Shown: positions 21,954-34,100 of the stretch, one piece after another
How positions within the stretch are numbered: the first letter of the stretch is position 1
Layout of the letters: every line of letters begins with the position of its first letter
Source of the DNA: Choristoneura fumiferana
Lineage: Eukaryota > Arthropoda > Insecta > Lepidoptera > Tortricidae
Assembly: GCF_025370935.1 (NCBI RefSeq)
Contig: NC_133486.1
Location: 1,691,942 to 1,755,941 of the forward strand
Direction: 5' to 3'
DNA length: 64,000 bases
Position numbers and translations under genes: made by a program
Notes under the pieces: generated by a model
Told to the model about the DNA's origin: nothing
The model's database searches: none
The model's input: only the letters and a program-made list of their open reading frames with translations

Positions 21954-23045
21954 GAACGGGTCATCTTCTCCTATATTAGGCCATATGTTTTTACCAGTCA
22001 CTGTTGGTGATAAAACAGCAACAGTGAAATTTTATGTAATACCAGACGTACCTACCAAACTATTGTTGGGAATTAACTTCTGGAAGGCGTTTAACATAGC
22101 TCCAGACGTATTATCCTTAATAAGTAATGACTATGTGATGCCGAATGAAAGTAACATTGATGCACTCACCTCTGAAGTGAGATTTTTACAAGGTTTAGAT
22201 TCACTATCGTACGATGATCAACTTCATGCTGAGGACATCCTTAAGCAATTCGAAACCATTTCCTCCGAAAAGAAAGGCTTAGGACGGACTCATCTGCTTA
22301 CTCATACCATTGACACCGGTGACGCAAAACCCATAAAGCAGCGCTTCTACATGCTCTCGCCTTACAAACTTGCCGAATTAAACAAGCAGTTAGACGAAAT
22401 GCTTCAACTGGATGTCGTCGAACCGAGCACTAGCCCGTGGAATAATCCGGTGACCATGGCTCCTAAAGCGGATGGTACCCTACGGTTCTGCCTGGACAGT
22501 AGGAAATTAAACGAGGTCTCGAAACATGACGCGTACCCTTTACCTCTAATTAACCAAATATTAGATCAACTTGGAAACGCCAAGTTCTTATCTTCGTTAG
22601 ACCTCAAGTCTGCTTTCTGGCAAATAGGACTAGATTCACATGCATCTAAGGAGAAGACCGCTTTTACGGTCCCCGGTCGTGGCTTATTTCATTTCAAAGT
22701 GATGTGCTTTGGGCTTACTTCCGCGCCGGCTACCCAACAACGCCTGATGGACATCCTGTTTGGTCCGGAGTACAATGGTCGTATTTTTATTTACCTCGAT
22801 GACATCATAGTTGTCTCCGAGTCTTTTCAAGAGCATCTCACGCTACTACGTACAGTGTTCGATCGCCTTAAATTTGCTAATCTTACCATAAACTTATCAA
22901 AATGTAACTTTTTTCGTAGACAACTTAAATACTTTCGCTTTGTCACGGACGAATATGGTTTACGTACGGACCCCTACAAATCAAAGCAATAACTGACTTT
23001 TCTGTATTATTACGTCCCGTAAGGATGTTAAACGTTTCCTCGGTA
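21904..23045 (+). pseudogene. Ty3/gypsy protease end and RT (element B), truncated
   Basis: Plus-strand frame 21904-22992 with the second half of a retropepsin (LANGSSSPILGH, FYVIPDVPTKLLLGINFWK) and then reverse transcriptase: PYKLAELNKQLDEMLQLDVV, SPWNNPVTMAPKADGTLRFC, SLDLKSAFWQI, FGLTSAPATQQRL, IYLDDIIVVS. An indel near 22975 (DPYKSKQ then stop) breaks the frame, and homology to element A ends at about 23045 just after the frame's RT thumb. RNase H and integrase are missing. It overlaps element A over 22622-23045, so A and B together cover a whole element but each is half. Confidence 0.9.
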
Positions 23046-24600
23046 CACCCGCATTAAATCCATAGTCGATGAAACTGCGTAGAGTATGGAATTGTCCGTC
23101 GCGGGCGAAATGCCGAGTATGTTTCCATTATCACTTGTCAACAATAATAAACCTGGTAGTATAATGGTAATATACAGTTGAGCCGCGAGAGGCTGGGCTG
23201 CACGACCCAGCATTATGTTTTTTAATTAGGAACTTTTTGACATTCTGTAAGCTCAAAATTAATTTTGTAATTTGTACATCGTTAGGAGTTCAAAATGTCG
23301 GACTTTAAAACAACTGCCATTCGATTTGGTTTGAATCCTCTTGCTTGGTTTCAAAATGAACTAATTGGATACAATTTGTGGCAACCTTGTTGCATATGCA
23401 TAGCAGGCTGGAAAGGTAGGTATAATATTTTTGGCTAGAATGATCTTTGTCATTGTTGACACATTAGATTCGTTCCTAGAAGCTTGAGACATTACACATA
23501 TTTCTAACTCCAACCGGAATTATTATTATCACCGATAGTCCGATAAGATCCTCAAAGTGCACTGAACACGCAACCGACCGTATGGGATATGTATGTGTAT
23601 ATGTCAATATTAAAAACAACCTGGTGCCAAAGTAACTTAAGCGACCCCCACAGTTGACCACCCTTGCCGATAATTTGGTGTAGTCATGCGCGAAATACTT
23701 CACTTAAAAGAAAAGAATGATATGCTTCTTTCCTTCACTGTGAAGTATATCACTCATTTAGTTCACTAGTTCAATTCAGTTCAGTAACTCAAAAGATCCA
23801 TCTACTGAGTTGATACAGTCGCACGTGTTTCTTTCACGGAACTATTGAAGTACTTATTGAGTCATTTTGCCATGATGCCATGTTACAAATCACGATGCCA
23901 AAAATAGTTGCCTTTCATGCTTTTTATTTTATTTCAAAGAATACTTTTTTAAGTAGTAATTAGCATGGATGTTAATTTTTTTTTACATCTTAAAGGAGTA
24001 GGACTATTAATACTATAGTACAGACATAACTAGGCTTCTAGGTATACAAAAAATGACGGAGCCAAGTTAGAGTTGTAATGTAAATTCACCACCTGCTAAA
24101 ATTTATTCCTTACTTCTCCATTCATTCCATTGTAAAGGTTGCCTGGAATAGATCGCACTGAAGCTATGTATATACTTGTGTTATCTGTACTGCTTGCTTA
24201 CTGTGTTGGTGTGCAATAATTAAAGAGTTATTGTATTGTATTGTAGTGCCAGCCTAAAATAATGCAGTGCGCACGTATTGGAATTTCAAAATTATTTTTT
24301 TGAGTAGTATAGATACTTACAAAATATTCTCTACCACGATCTACCGATTTTAATTCAATGATTTCGTACCACAGATTTCCCTTCATACTTGACCAGGCTT
24401 AGGACTGACAATCTATTTTAACATTACCGTAGACTTAAAAAGTTTAAATGAAATTAATTCGTATTAATGAAATATACCTGCTATTGTCAAACTAGATTGG
24501 CGTATTTAAAGATCTGTGATATGTACAATGATTCGAATTTACAATATTTACATTTACGTACATTACTATTTACATATTTATATACACTATTTACAAAATA
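23046..24600. other. non-coding stretch
   Basis: AT-rich sequence with no supported gene, tandem array or long inverted repeat. It may include the left non-coding end of the hAT element. Confidence 0.4.
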
Positions 24601-24610
24601 AAGCTTTATT

Positions 24611-26447
24611 TTAGATGTTGCAGCTTATAAATAAAAGTTGCGAAACTTTTTTACTTGTGAGCCGTCTCCGTCGCTCTGTTAAGATGTTTCCTGCTTTGGA
24701 GAAAATACGTTCACAGGGAACAGAAGTGGCCACCAAATTCAGCCTCTTTAACATGAAGTTGTATAATCTAGGGTATACAACGCGGCGTTCATGCCACCAT
24801 GCGAACGGTTCACTAGTCCGAGAAAGCATTGGCTCTTGCATATACTTCTCGAACTCTACTATACCAGCGGCAGTTGGGTTTGTTGGCACCAATTTTTTCA
24901 CTTTAAGGTCAAACTGTTCCCACAAAGACGACGGTGTAGATTTTTGTGCCGAAGTTGACGGCTGGTTAGCTGAGTCGAGCTGACATGTCGATGCGTTTGG
25001 TGGTGGGCGCTGACGACCTACTTTCATCTTCAAGTTGTTGATCGCTCTCTCGGCAAGTGCTTTGTCCCTAAATCTTACGTCCTTAAAACGAGGATCGAGA
25101 AGGGCTGCCTCTGCATGTAGCTCAGAGTTTTCGATATGATGGAACCGCCTCTCAAGCTCTCCTAGCAGTATTTCAACCATCATACTGACTTCTAACACTG
25201 GCTGTTCCGCATCGAGAAGTTGTTTCGCGTTTACAATTAAAATTGAGCACAGGGGGATGACCTTTGATAGTGTCACGTTCTTCTCGGCGCTAATTTCAAT
25301 CGTCACATCGGAGAAGATTTTGAGAATGGGCACTGCCATTTCTATTATCTGCCAGTCAGAGTTGTGCAGTATCAAATCCGGTCTCAGTACGGCTAAGGTA
25401 GCAGCTACGGCGCTCTTAACTAAAATGATGCGGCGAAACATATCATATGTCGAATTCCACCTAGTCACTACGTCTTGTTTTAGTTTCAACAGTGGCACTC
25501 CTAATTGCCGCTGCATGTCCAACAGTTTGGCTTGGGCATGCGAGCTTCTTTTAAAATACTCAACAACATTTTTTACTCTGCTGGTGGTTGTTGAGATGGC
25601 TGCAAGTGCCGTCTGGACGCAGAGGTTCAATGTATGTGCGAAGCACGGCACTTTGCGCCAGCCAGCGGTTTTGATGGCAGTGGTTACATTAGCTGCATTA
25701 TCACTAGCCACCGCAGTAACCCTGTGTTCGATATCCCAGTCTTGAGTAACTTTTTTCAAAAACTCGGCCAAGTTTGCTGCAGTGTGGCGTTCGGCGTATT
25801 CTACGCATCCAAGCATTGTGGATTCTAACTTGGAATCCGCAATGTAATGTGCTGTCACTGCTATAAAGCTGTCGTTATTGTCCGATGTCCAGCCGTCCGT
25901 TGTCAAACACACAGCCTGACCAGCCTGTAACTTAGTCTTAGCCTTCTCTACTTCTTTTTCATACATTTTCGGCAACAAGTTCTCCGAAAGTGTTTTTCTT
26001 GTTGGTAAAGAACGGGCAGAGCATGGAGACGAATGTTTTAAATTCCGGCTCATCGACAATCGAAAATGGGTGGTGACCTTTAGCAATCATCTTTACCAAC
26101 TGCTCGTCTATTTTTTCTGCACGCCGAGGTCCTAATGGTTTCAAATTTTGAACGAAATCATTCATGGTCGGTTGAGGTGCAGGTCGACGCTGTTGAATGT
26201 TTTCTTCTGCTTTCATTTCTGTATTAGTCTCAGAGCCTGATGCGACCGGGGCAAAAACAGGGATGGTCACCGGTTGCCTCTCAGCTATCATAGGCACAGT
26301 TGGATGTTTCAGTTTCATGTGTCTATTTAAATTTCCGACATTCCCACCACTAAAACACAAAGTGTTCGCACAATATGAGCACTTTGCTCGTTTTGGATCC
26401 ACTTCAGTGAAGTGGTTCCACACAGCACTTCGTTTTCTAGACGACAT
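24611..26447 (-). pseudogene. BED-finger hAT transposase, single frameshift
   Basis: ZBED-like hAT superfamily transposase, about 640 codons. N-terminal BED zinc finger (SAVWNHFTEV, then CSYCANTLCF, HMKLKH), then a Pro/Gln-rich linker. The catalytic domain has the Asp of CLTTDGWTSDNNDSF and of AVASDNAANV, and further on LLKLKQDVVTRWNSTYDMF. The C-terminal dimerisation domain reads PFAWWHERRVVYPRLY, SVPCERIFSKAGNIL, RRRLTSKKV. The frame changes once near 25990-26010. With one indel, this is the least decayed transposase here and may be recent. The 8-bp target duplication and terminal repeats were not identified. Confidence 0.88.
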
Positions 26448-26847
26448 ACTAACTAATATAGAATTATTTACAGCTAATAAAAAAAAACTACACTATTAGA
26501 TATGTATCTACAACTAGTCCTAACTATTTTCACGAATATACTTATAACACACACAGACTATGATATGATAATATTTATATTTACAAAAGTTCTTATTTTA
26601 ATACACGCACAAAACTGACGAATATTTCGTAAAATTAATGCGTTGCTGTATTTTTGGGAATTTGTTTCTTGTATTTTAATATAATAAATAATTAGTATTA
26701 CAGGAAAGTATGTTGTTACTGGTTAACAGCCAAAAGCCAAATAAATAAATACATACTTTACTATACTGACCCAAGTGACCAATAACTTTCACGCAAAAAA
26801 AAGTTTATATTGTTCACTGGGGTCACGCAACAAAAGTTCAATTCACA

Positions 26848-26862
26848 GGGGTCACCACTTTA
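26848..26862 (-). promoter_or_regulatory. possible retroelement primer-binding site
   Basis: Minus strand TAAAGTGGTGACCCC, the same core as at 18447-18462. No gag follows on the minus strand; the hAT gene lies there instead. Could be a relic of an LTR at 26863-27100. Confidence 0.3.
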
Positions 26863-27196
26863 GAGGTACTGTCTTTAGGGGTGGTGAATGGAAACCAAGG
26901 TTAACCTCTATATATTAATTGTATTACTAAGTACACGAGTGTTACGCGTGTGACCGGCAAAGGACAACTGGCAAGACCGGGTCCCTCTACCTTAGGTATC
27001 ACGTGACTCCGTGTACCTATAGCTAGATACCTATGTCGCTACAGGTATATTCCTCTAAATTGATTTCCCATCTCTAGATTAATTAACCCAATCCAAAGTG
27101 TTAGGCAAAATTTATGTGTAACCTAGCTTGTTAAATAAAACGATAACTATATCAACCTGTGTTCTTATTTTTACTTATCAAGTTACCTGCAGAGAA

Positions 27197-27337
27197 TAGC
27201 CGAGTTTAGACTTGCAAGAAAAATCGTGCAAGTTGCGTCGCTCGATTGACTACTTGCTACAAACAAACTCATTTGCTTTACGGCCTCGCAATGTAATGCA
27301 ACTTGCACGATTTTTCTTGCTAGTCTAAACTCGGCTA
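27197..27337. repeat. foldback MITE with 40-bp arms
   Basis: TAGCCGAGTTTAGACTTGCA (then AGAAAAATCGTGCAAGTTGC) pairs with its inverse ending at 27337. A related CTTGCATGCAAG pair follows at 27385-27490, and a relative lies at 47345-47450 (ACATTGCGAGGCCGTAAAGC). Confidence 0.65.
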
Positions 27338-27531
27338 ATGAAAAGCATAGTGGCTTCTCTCATAGATAAATTTGACATGCAATAACTTGCATGCAAGTTG
27401 TATTACCTACATCGCAGACTGTTTAAGGGACAACGAATTTAGTTGATCAAACAAATACAGCAATGTAGTAAAACTTGCATGCAAGTTTTCGCATAGTCTA
27501 AATGGGACTTTTGGGTCTCCCCATATCCATA

Positions 27532-27994
27532 TACAGGGTGGCTCATTTAGATCGGTCAGTATGGGAAAGTCTAACTATAAGACATGCGAAGATCTGTTCT
27601 TAGTAACCATGTCATCGATTTTAATAACATGAAAAACTGCATTCATACATTAAAAAAAAAACATGTACTCAACTCGGGAATCGAACCCGGTCGTTTTGAA
27701 AAATAAAACATACCTTATTAAAGAATATGAAATACAATGCATATCGTGTTTTATAGTAACATTTATTGCTGATGACCTACACAACCGATATCCAAATCGA
27801 AATAATGTAAGTATGTTTTATTTTTCAAAACGACTGGGTTCGATTCCTGAACTGAGTACAGGATTTTTTTTTAATAATGAATGCAGTTTTTCTTGCTATT
27901 AAAATCGATGAAATAGTTCCTAAGAACAGATCTTCGTATTTCTTAAAATAACAGACTTTTGCCATACTGTCCGATCTAAATGAGCCATCCTGTA
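27532..27994. repeat. long-terminal-inverted-repeat MITE, TA-flanked
   Basis: 463 bp whose ends TACAGGGTGGCTCATTTAGA and its inverse form arms of about 180 bp each, including a tRNA-like B-box stretch (GGTTCGATTCC). TA at both edges fits a Tc1/mariner-type TA target duplication. Confidence 0.75.
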
Positions 27995-28128
27995 TTCCGA
28001 CAACAAATCAGACTACACGGATCAAAGAGCTGGCTTAAGCAGATCACGCAACAAACCCTGGAGGCGACCGCAGCGGTGTCTAGGTCTACACAGGTGTAGA
28101 TGAAGTTGGACCACGGTAAATGGTAGTT

Positions 28129-28440
28129 CATCATCATCATCATCCCAGCCTATATACGTCCCACTGCTGGGCACAGGCCTCCTCTCAGAACTAAAGGGCT
28201 TGGGCTATAGTTCCCACGCGGGCCCAGTGCGGATTGGGAACTTCACACGCACCATTGAACTGCTTTGCAGGTTTGTGCAGGTTTCCTCACGATGTTTTCC
28301 TTCACCGCAAAGCTCGTGGTAAATTTCAAATGTAATTCCGCACATGAATTTCGAAAAACTCAGAGGTGCCAGCCGGGGTTTGAACCCACGACCCTCTGTT
28401 TGAGAGGCGATAGGTCAAACCACTAGGCCACCACGGCTTC
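28129..28440 (-). mobile_element. tRNA-derived lepidopteran SINE with 9-bp target duplication
   Basis: On the minus strand the head has tRNA-like A and B boxes (TGGCCTAGTGGTTTGACC and GGTTCAAACC). The body is shared with 33741-34015, and the tail contains ACGTATATAGGCTGGGATGA and a (GAT)n run. ATGGTAGTT flanks it exactly at 28120-28128 and 28441-28449, so the insertion is complete and fairly recent. Confidence 0.85.
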
Positions 28441-28659
28441 ATGGTAGTTAATCTCAGCATATTATTTATATTATAAATTGAGATTATAAACCACAGACTG
28501 GGATTGAATAATTTTCGGTCCATTGTCGGCTCGCATAGGTACAGATGTATTGAATAATGTTTTGTCATCGTATTTTTCTTGCTTGCTCAGCTGGAGTTTA
28601 GTGGAGAGAAAGCAAGATAAACTTATCCGACAAAATACGGAGGAACATTTTGAACATGA

Positions 28660-28842
28660 AACTACCGTGAGACTCACTCATATTAAATATAATGACCCGG
28701 ATAACTCACGTCTTGCAGCAAGCAGCCGCTGAGTCGCGTTGCTCCGAAGACGAAGGGCTACGGATTAGCCCGAAACATGTCGAGCTAAACTCGATTTAAG
28801 ACGTGAGTTATCCGGGTCATTATATTTAATATGATGGAGGAA
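28660..28842. repeat. foldback MITE (GACCCGGATAACTCACG arms), copy 1
   Basis: Arms AATGACCCGGATAACTCACG and inverse around a centre containing CGAAACATGTCGAGC. A second copy with the same outer GAAACTACCGTGAGACTCAC lies at 35958-36097. Confidence 0.7.
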
Positions 28843-29034
28843 CATTATTCACTCCCTTGTTCCCCGTACATTACCAACTTACATAACCAGCACTGGGAAA
28901 GGGCAAATAATTCCTAGTCCAAAATCAGGTTTTGTACAGGGATTTTTTACTTCCCTGTACAAAAATAACGTCATGGGCCAGTTATGTACGAGGAAAGAAA
29001 ATTCCTATACTACAACACGCTGTTTTGAAGTAGC

Positions 29035-29492
29035 AAATATTATTGCCTTGTATAGAACCAACGTCGGGGATCGGTAATGTACGAGGGAAGAGATTTCCCG
29101 TCGCAAAATGGGGTTATGTAGCAGAATTTTATCACTCTCGTTACAAATCCATAAAAACTGAATTATTACAAAAGTTTCTGGCAAAAAAGTGATTTATGGT
29201 ACAAGCTATTATGGCTGACTGTACCGTTTTTAATGACCACCTCCTATCTCCATCATCAGATCAGCTCCATGGTACAATAAACTTGTATTAATTACCAAAG
29301 TTATAAAAGTATGCCAATATTTGTATATTTGTCAAATGATGCAACTATTGGTAAAGTAGTAGAGGTTTGTTACCTTTTTGGTTTTGTAACGAAAGTGATA
29401 AAATTCTGCTACAAAATCCGGTTTTGCGACGCGAAATCTCTTTCCCAATTACCAATCCCCGACGTTGGTTCTGTACAAGGCAACAATAATTA
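29035..29492. repeat. foldback element with about 110-bp arms
   Basis: TTGCCTTGTATAGAACCAAC near 29043 pairs with GTTGGTTCTGTACAAGGCAA near 29464. Pairing continues inward to GATAAAATTCTGCTACA. Unrelated loop. Confidence 0.65.
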
Positions 29493-30004
29493 CTAGTGAT
29501 GTGATGTCGACATCTACAGCTGAAAGTATTAAAAAACAGTGAAAATACCTACGATGCGGAGCAGTCGTAGAATTATATACATGTATGGTAGTTTTACCAT
29601 ACAAATAGTTCTACGAATGCTCCGGGCCGTATTTTCACGACTTCGGATAGTGCGAAACCGCTAAGTCTTTGAGCTAACCTGCCCACAACAGACGGGCGGA
29701 CATGGTGAAAGTATAAGAGGTCCGTTTTTCACTTTAAGTGCGGAACATTAAAAATTAATACATGTAACTTGCAAACATAAGCGACACATAGAGAAAGATT
29801 ATGTCAAAATAAAAGAAAAGTAGGTACATTGTAAATGTCACTTGTAATAAAAATAAGTTACCTACAGTACAGTATAAAATACAAAACAACTTGCTATTTA
29901 TCAAAATTTAAAGCTTCCGGGTAATCTCTTGCGCAAAATCTCTTGCTCTATAAAACTTTGTTTACTCGTATTTTCGCCTAAAAAGAAACAATATGTAAGG
30001 TTAA

Positions 30005-30106
30005 GGGCCTGTTTCACCAAGTTTTGTTAAGATGTCATCATAGGATAGGATATCTATCACATAGACAGTAGGAACTTATCAGAGCTTGGTGAAACACGGG
30101 GTTGGT
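30005..30106. repeat. short foldback MITE (GGCCTGTTTCACCAAG)
   Basis: Ends GGCCTGTTTCACCAAG and CTTGGTGAAACACGG are inverse to each other. A related element with GAGGCTGTTTTACCACACA ends is at 47150-47265. Confidence 0.6.
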
Positions 30107-30113
30107 TTTAAGG

Positions 30114-30871
30114 TGCTGATATACTTGAGCATACACAAACAGAACATCGAGCATTCGCCGTTCTTAAATTTGTAGAACTAAATAACGAACATCGCCAAGC
30201 ATAGAGCCAAACATTGCTACGAACATTTACAAGATTATTCTAGGGAAAACGCGACCGGTGTGGCGTGCGGAAGTTGCGGGCGTAGAGGGACGGCGGCGAA
30301 ACAGTGACAAAATTGCTCGGTCGGAAAAAAGTTCCAAGCAAAACCGACGTTTCGCTTGAACAGCTAACTTTGGGGGCGGCAGACGTGAACTTGCCTTCGA
30401 AATCCAAAAGCTTAATAGTTACTTGACCTGAAATGTATATTTCAGAACTAAATTATTGTTATTATTATTTTAAAATTTATGACGGTGGAAGCATTCTACA
30501 CTTCCACTGAACGTAGATATAGTTTAGATATAGTTAGTGTTTAGTATTGTAACTAAGGGACCCCATACATCCCTGTATTTTTTATTATTATTATTTGTTG
30601 TATTTTTTTTTGTTAATTGTATAATATAGTTTTTAAGTATTTTATTTGTAATTATATTACTTATTATGAAAAAATTACTTTCTGCCAAGTTTCTTGCGGC
30701 GCATTCTTCTTGGCAATGATGGTCTTTCCGAAAGCGCTGGTAGTTTAAAAAAATGACGTGTAAAAGTGCCCATTGCGGCCTATTTACTGAATAAATCATT
30801 TGAATTTTGTTTTTTTTTTTAATTTGAATTTGAACACTCGCTCGAACGCTCAATGCTCGAATGTATCAGCA
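30114..30871. repeat. MITE (TGCTGATATACTTGAGCA ends) split by a LINE tail
   Basis: Left end TGCTGATATACTTGAGCA and right end TGCTCGAATGTATCAGCA are inverse. The centre is interrupted by the LINE-type 3' end at 30538-30833. Confidence 0.5.
30538..30833 (+). mobile_element. non-LTR (LINE-type) 3' end, copy 1
   Basis: GTAACTAAGGGACCCCATAC to a GAATTT-rich tail, with the core GCGGCGCATTCTTCTTGGCA, then ATGATGGTCTTTCCGAAAGC. Other copies: 41966-42232 and 54570-54680 on the plus strand and a short inverse piece at 37216-37285. Confidence 0.65.
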
Positions 30872-30990
30872 ACAAGTCTGTTAAATGCACAGGGGTAAGT
30901 AATAAATTAATGGAAGGAATAAAATTGTCAATGGGACATATCACGAGTTACATTAAAAAAATAGATTGTCACTGCCTATTGGTAAAGCAC

Positions 30991-31119
30991 TCACTTCTTG
31001 ATGCAGGGCATGCCCTCGATATGCTCCTCAGCGGTGAGGTACACGCACTGCGTCTCCGGGAACCCGAGGAGTTCTGCCACCAGGTTCATCTCCTTGTAGT
31101 GTGGCCGCGCACGCAGGAT
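30991..31119 (-). CDS. AIFM1: AIF-like last exon
   Basis: ILRARPHYKEMNLVAELLGF is the final AIF helix, followed by a short extra tail and TGA at 30991-30993. The stop overlaps a good donor (AAGTGAGTGC), so a further exon to the left cannot be excluded. Confidence 0.75.
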   Translation of the reverse strand: MLRARPHYKEMNLVAELLGFPETQCVYLTAEEHIEGMPCIKK

Positions 31120-34100
31120 CTACACAACAAAAGTAAACGTAGCCGCTGGGACATGGCGTAGAGTAGTGGGGGAGGGGAGGTCGGCACTTTAGGGGGCGAC
31201 AAAGTTCCATAATAATTAATACTGAATAATCAGAGATGGGCAAAATACGTTATGAAATGTATTTAAATGCGAAATATAAATACTTTGACTTTTTTTTATT
31301 TAAATACCTACTAAATACAAAATAATGTATTTCCAAAATACTTTAGTAAAATAAAATATTTTTAGTTTTAAATTGTTCACTTCATCAATTAATTAACAAA
31401 TTTTAACAAAAAAAATTCTAAGGATTTCGTATTATGTAGGGAATATTCCAATTTTAGGTGTAAATAAGTAGACAAATATGACTACGAAATATGATTCAAT
31501 CAATCTGTAGTTTTTATTTAGCTTTCTTATAATCACATGACATAATACAACATGCTTGTCTGTCTCCATGGCTCTCCTCCTCGTGTTGCCAGCCAGACTC
31601 TACATAACAATCAATCTCTTACCCCTTTACTTTCAAGCAACGCAAACATTAAAAACTTAATTGGTTTCATAATCTTGAAGATAACTAGGTTTCTGAACCA
31701 GTCTACCAGTTCTGCTTCTAAATTCTGAATTTTCATTAATACTATACTGATTTTCTAGTGAAGCATGGTCATTCTGCTGTGAAACATAGTCATCTTCTCT
31801 CCTATCACCATCTCTATCATTGCTATTCAACACAGATTGTTCTACATCAAAATTGTTGTATTTGTTCTTCTGTATATACACATGATTTACATATTTGAAT
31901 ACATTTTGGTAGGTCGAGTTCAGACTCCTTAAGTAGTCTTCTACTATATGTTTCTTCTTGATACCTCTTATCATTTGATCTTTTATTAAGCTGTCACGTA
32001 GCATCCCAAAATTACAATTAGAACTTAAAGTTCTCAACGTGTTAACATACTCGTCAAAGGTTTCACCTTCATTCATTTTGCGGCGAAAAAATATATTTCT
32101 ATTGATGCTCTCATTGCTCAGTGACAAGAAATAATTTGAAAAATTTTCTACGAGCTGGTCATAGTTTTTGATTTCCTCTGTGTCAAAATTATTATATATT
32201 TCTATGCATTCCTCGCCTATGCAATGAAGAAACAAGGCAATTTTACCATCATCTTCTAGTTTCTTCGCCCCGGACGCAGTAAAATAAATTTTATACCTTT
32301 GTATCCATTTCTTAAAATTATCTGCCGGATTGCCTTGTAACGACAATGGCGGAGGCGGCTTAAGCGTTTCCATTTTCTTGCGATTTACTTAAGTTTGCTT
32401 TTCTCAAATATCTGTTCGTTTCCGTGCTGCGCCATGTAAATAAGTACACAAATATAATATGATTCAATCAATCTGTATTTCTGATAATCACATGACATAA
32501 TACAACATGCTTGTCTGTCTCCATCGCTCTCCTCCTCGTGTTGCCAGACTCTATATAACAATCAATCTCTTACACATTAGGTATATTTTATACCTTAGGC
32601 TGCTATTTACTCTAAAACTTAACCGTTATAGTTTTCCTTGTAAGTTTGATATACTACCATCCTGAATTTTTTCAAATTTTCGTAAAATCGTTTTAGCAAC
32701 CCCCTAATGGTTTTAAAAGACCTATCCCACGATACCTATCCACACTACAAGATTGGATGAGAAAAAAAAACATCCCCCCTTTACGACTATGGGAGGTACT
32801 CTAAAAAATTTTTTTTTTTATTGTACCACTTTGTCGGCATAGTTTACAAATATATTTTTGCAAAATTACAGCTTTCTAGCATTGATAGTCCCTGAGCAAA
32901 GCCGCGGACGGACAGACAAACAGACATTGCGAAACTATAAGGTTTCCGTTTTGCAATTTTGGCCACGGAACCCTAAAAAGCATTTCTACCGCAGAGCTAG
33001 GCAGGCAGGCATTTCAGGAATACCATCTTTACTGTGGGGTATTTATTTAATGATTGTAGGCAGTACATCATCATCCTTCAAATATTGCAGCGATTCCAGG
33101 TCAATGGTGGTGTTTGCATTTGCACTATCATCAGCTAGTGAGGAATCTAAATCATCATGGAACATATACTTAGTAGGATTTTTATTTCTTCCTTGTGCGA
33201 TTCTGATTGAGATAAAGTAAGTATGTACATCTTTATATGATCATTTTTAAATTTTCTTACCTCTGCAAGGAACAATTCCTTTATGTGTTCTCTACTTCCA
33301 TTTGGCACCCATTTTAATTTAAAAAAAGGATATGACACCGAAAATGCTTTTTTAGATATCTTATTTATTATTCTGAATAATATCTTGATAACACCTGAAA
33401 CTTGAGTGAAAGCAATCACTACCGCCCACAAGTTGAGTTACGGCGTTGTCGGCCCCTTGAGAAAAAAACAGGCGTGTTTTTTAAAGATCCTTACCTTGTA
33501 CCGGTTTATGTTTTATGTCAGATGGCATGCAGTGACAAGGTAGTAAAGTGTAAAGGTATCTTTGACCCTGTACCTCAGTGGCGACGTCCTTCCTGTCGTC
33601 GATGGGCGGCATGTTCCAGAAGACAAAGCCGACGATGGTTTCGTTGCGGATGTAGCACAAAAGACCGCGCATGTAACGCGCCTTATACTCCGCCGCGCTG
33701 GAACACACCATCTATTGTTACCACGCTATCAGCAACTCGGGAAGGCGTAGTGGCCGAGTGGTAAGACCTACGGCCTCACATGCAGACGATCGTGGGTTCA
33801 AACCCCGACTCGCATCTCTGAGTATTTCGGAATAGGTATATGAGCGAAATTACATTAGAAATTTACCACGAGCTTTACGCAAGGAAAACATCTTGAGGAA
33901 ACCTCTACAAAACTGCGAAGCAATTCAATGGTGTGTGTGAAGTTCCCAATCGCACTGTGCCAGCCCTCTCATTTTGAAAGGAGGCCTGTGGACAGCCATG
34001 GGACGTATACAGGATGTAACATTCAAATCGGTCGGTACGCCAACCCTGCTGCCTACTCAATACATGCCATATGTACAACTGAATCATGAAATACTCTTTG

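Noticed and set aside
27660..27860. tRNA-like GGTTCGATTCC as a tRNA gene
   Set aside because: It lies in both arms of a foldback MITE and no cloverleaf can be drawn.
28370..28440. Genuine tRNA gene
   Set aside because: The A and B boxes belong to the head of a SINE with target duplication; the 3' half of a tRNA is missing.
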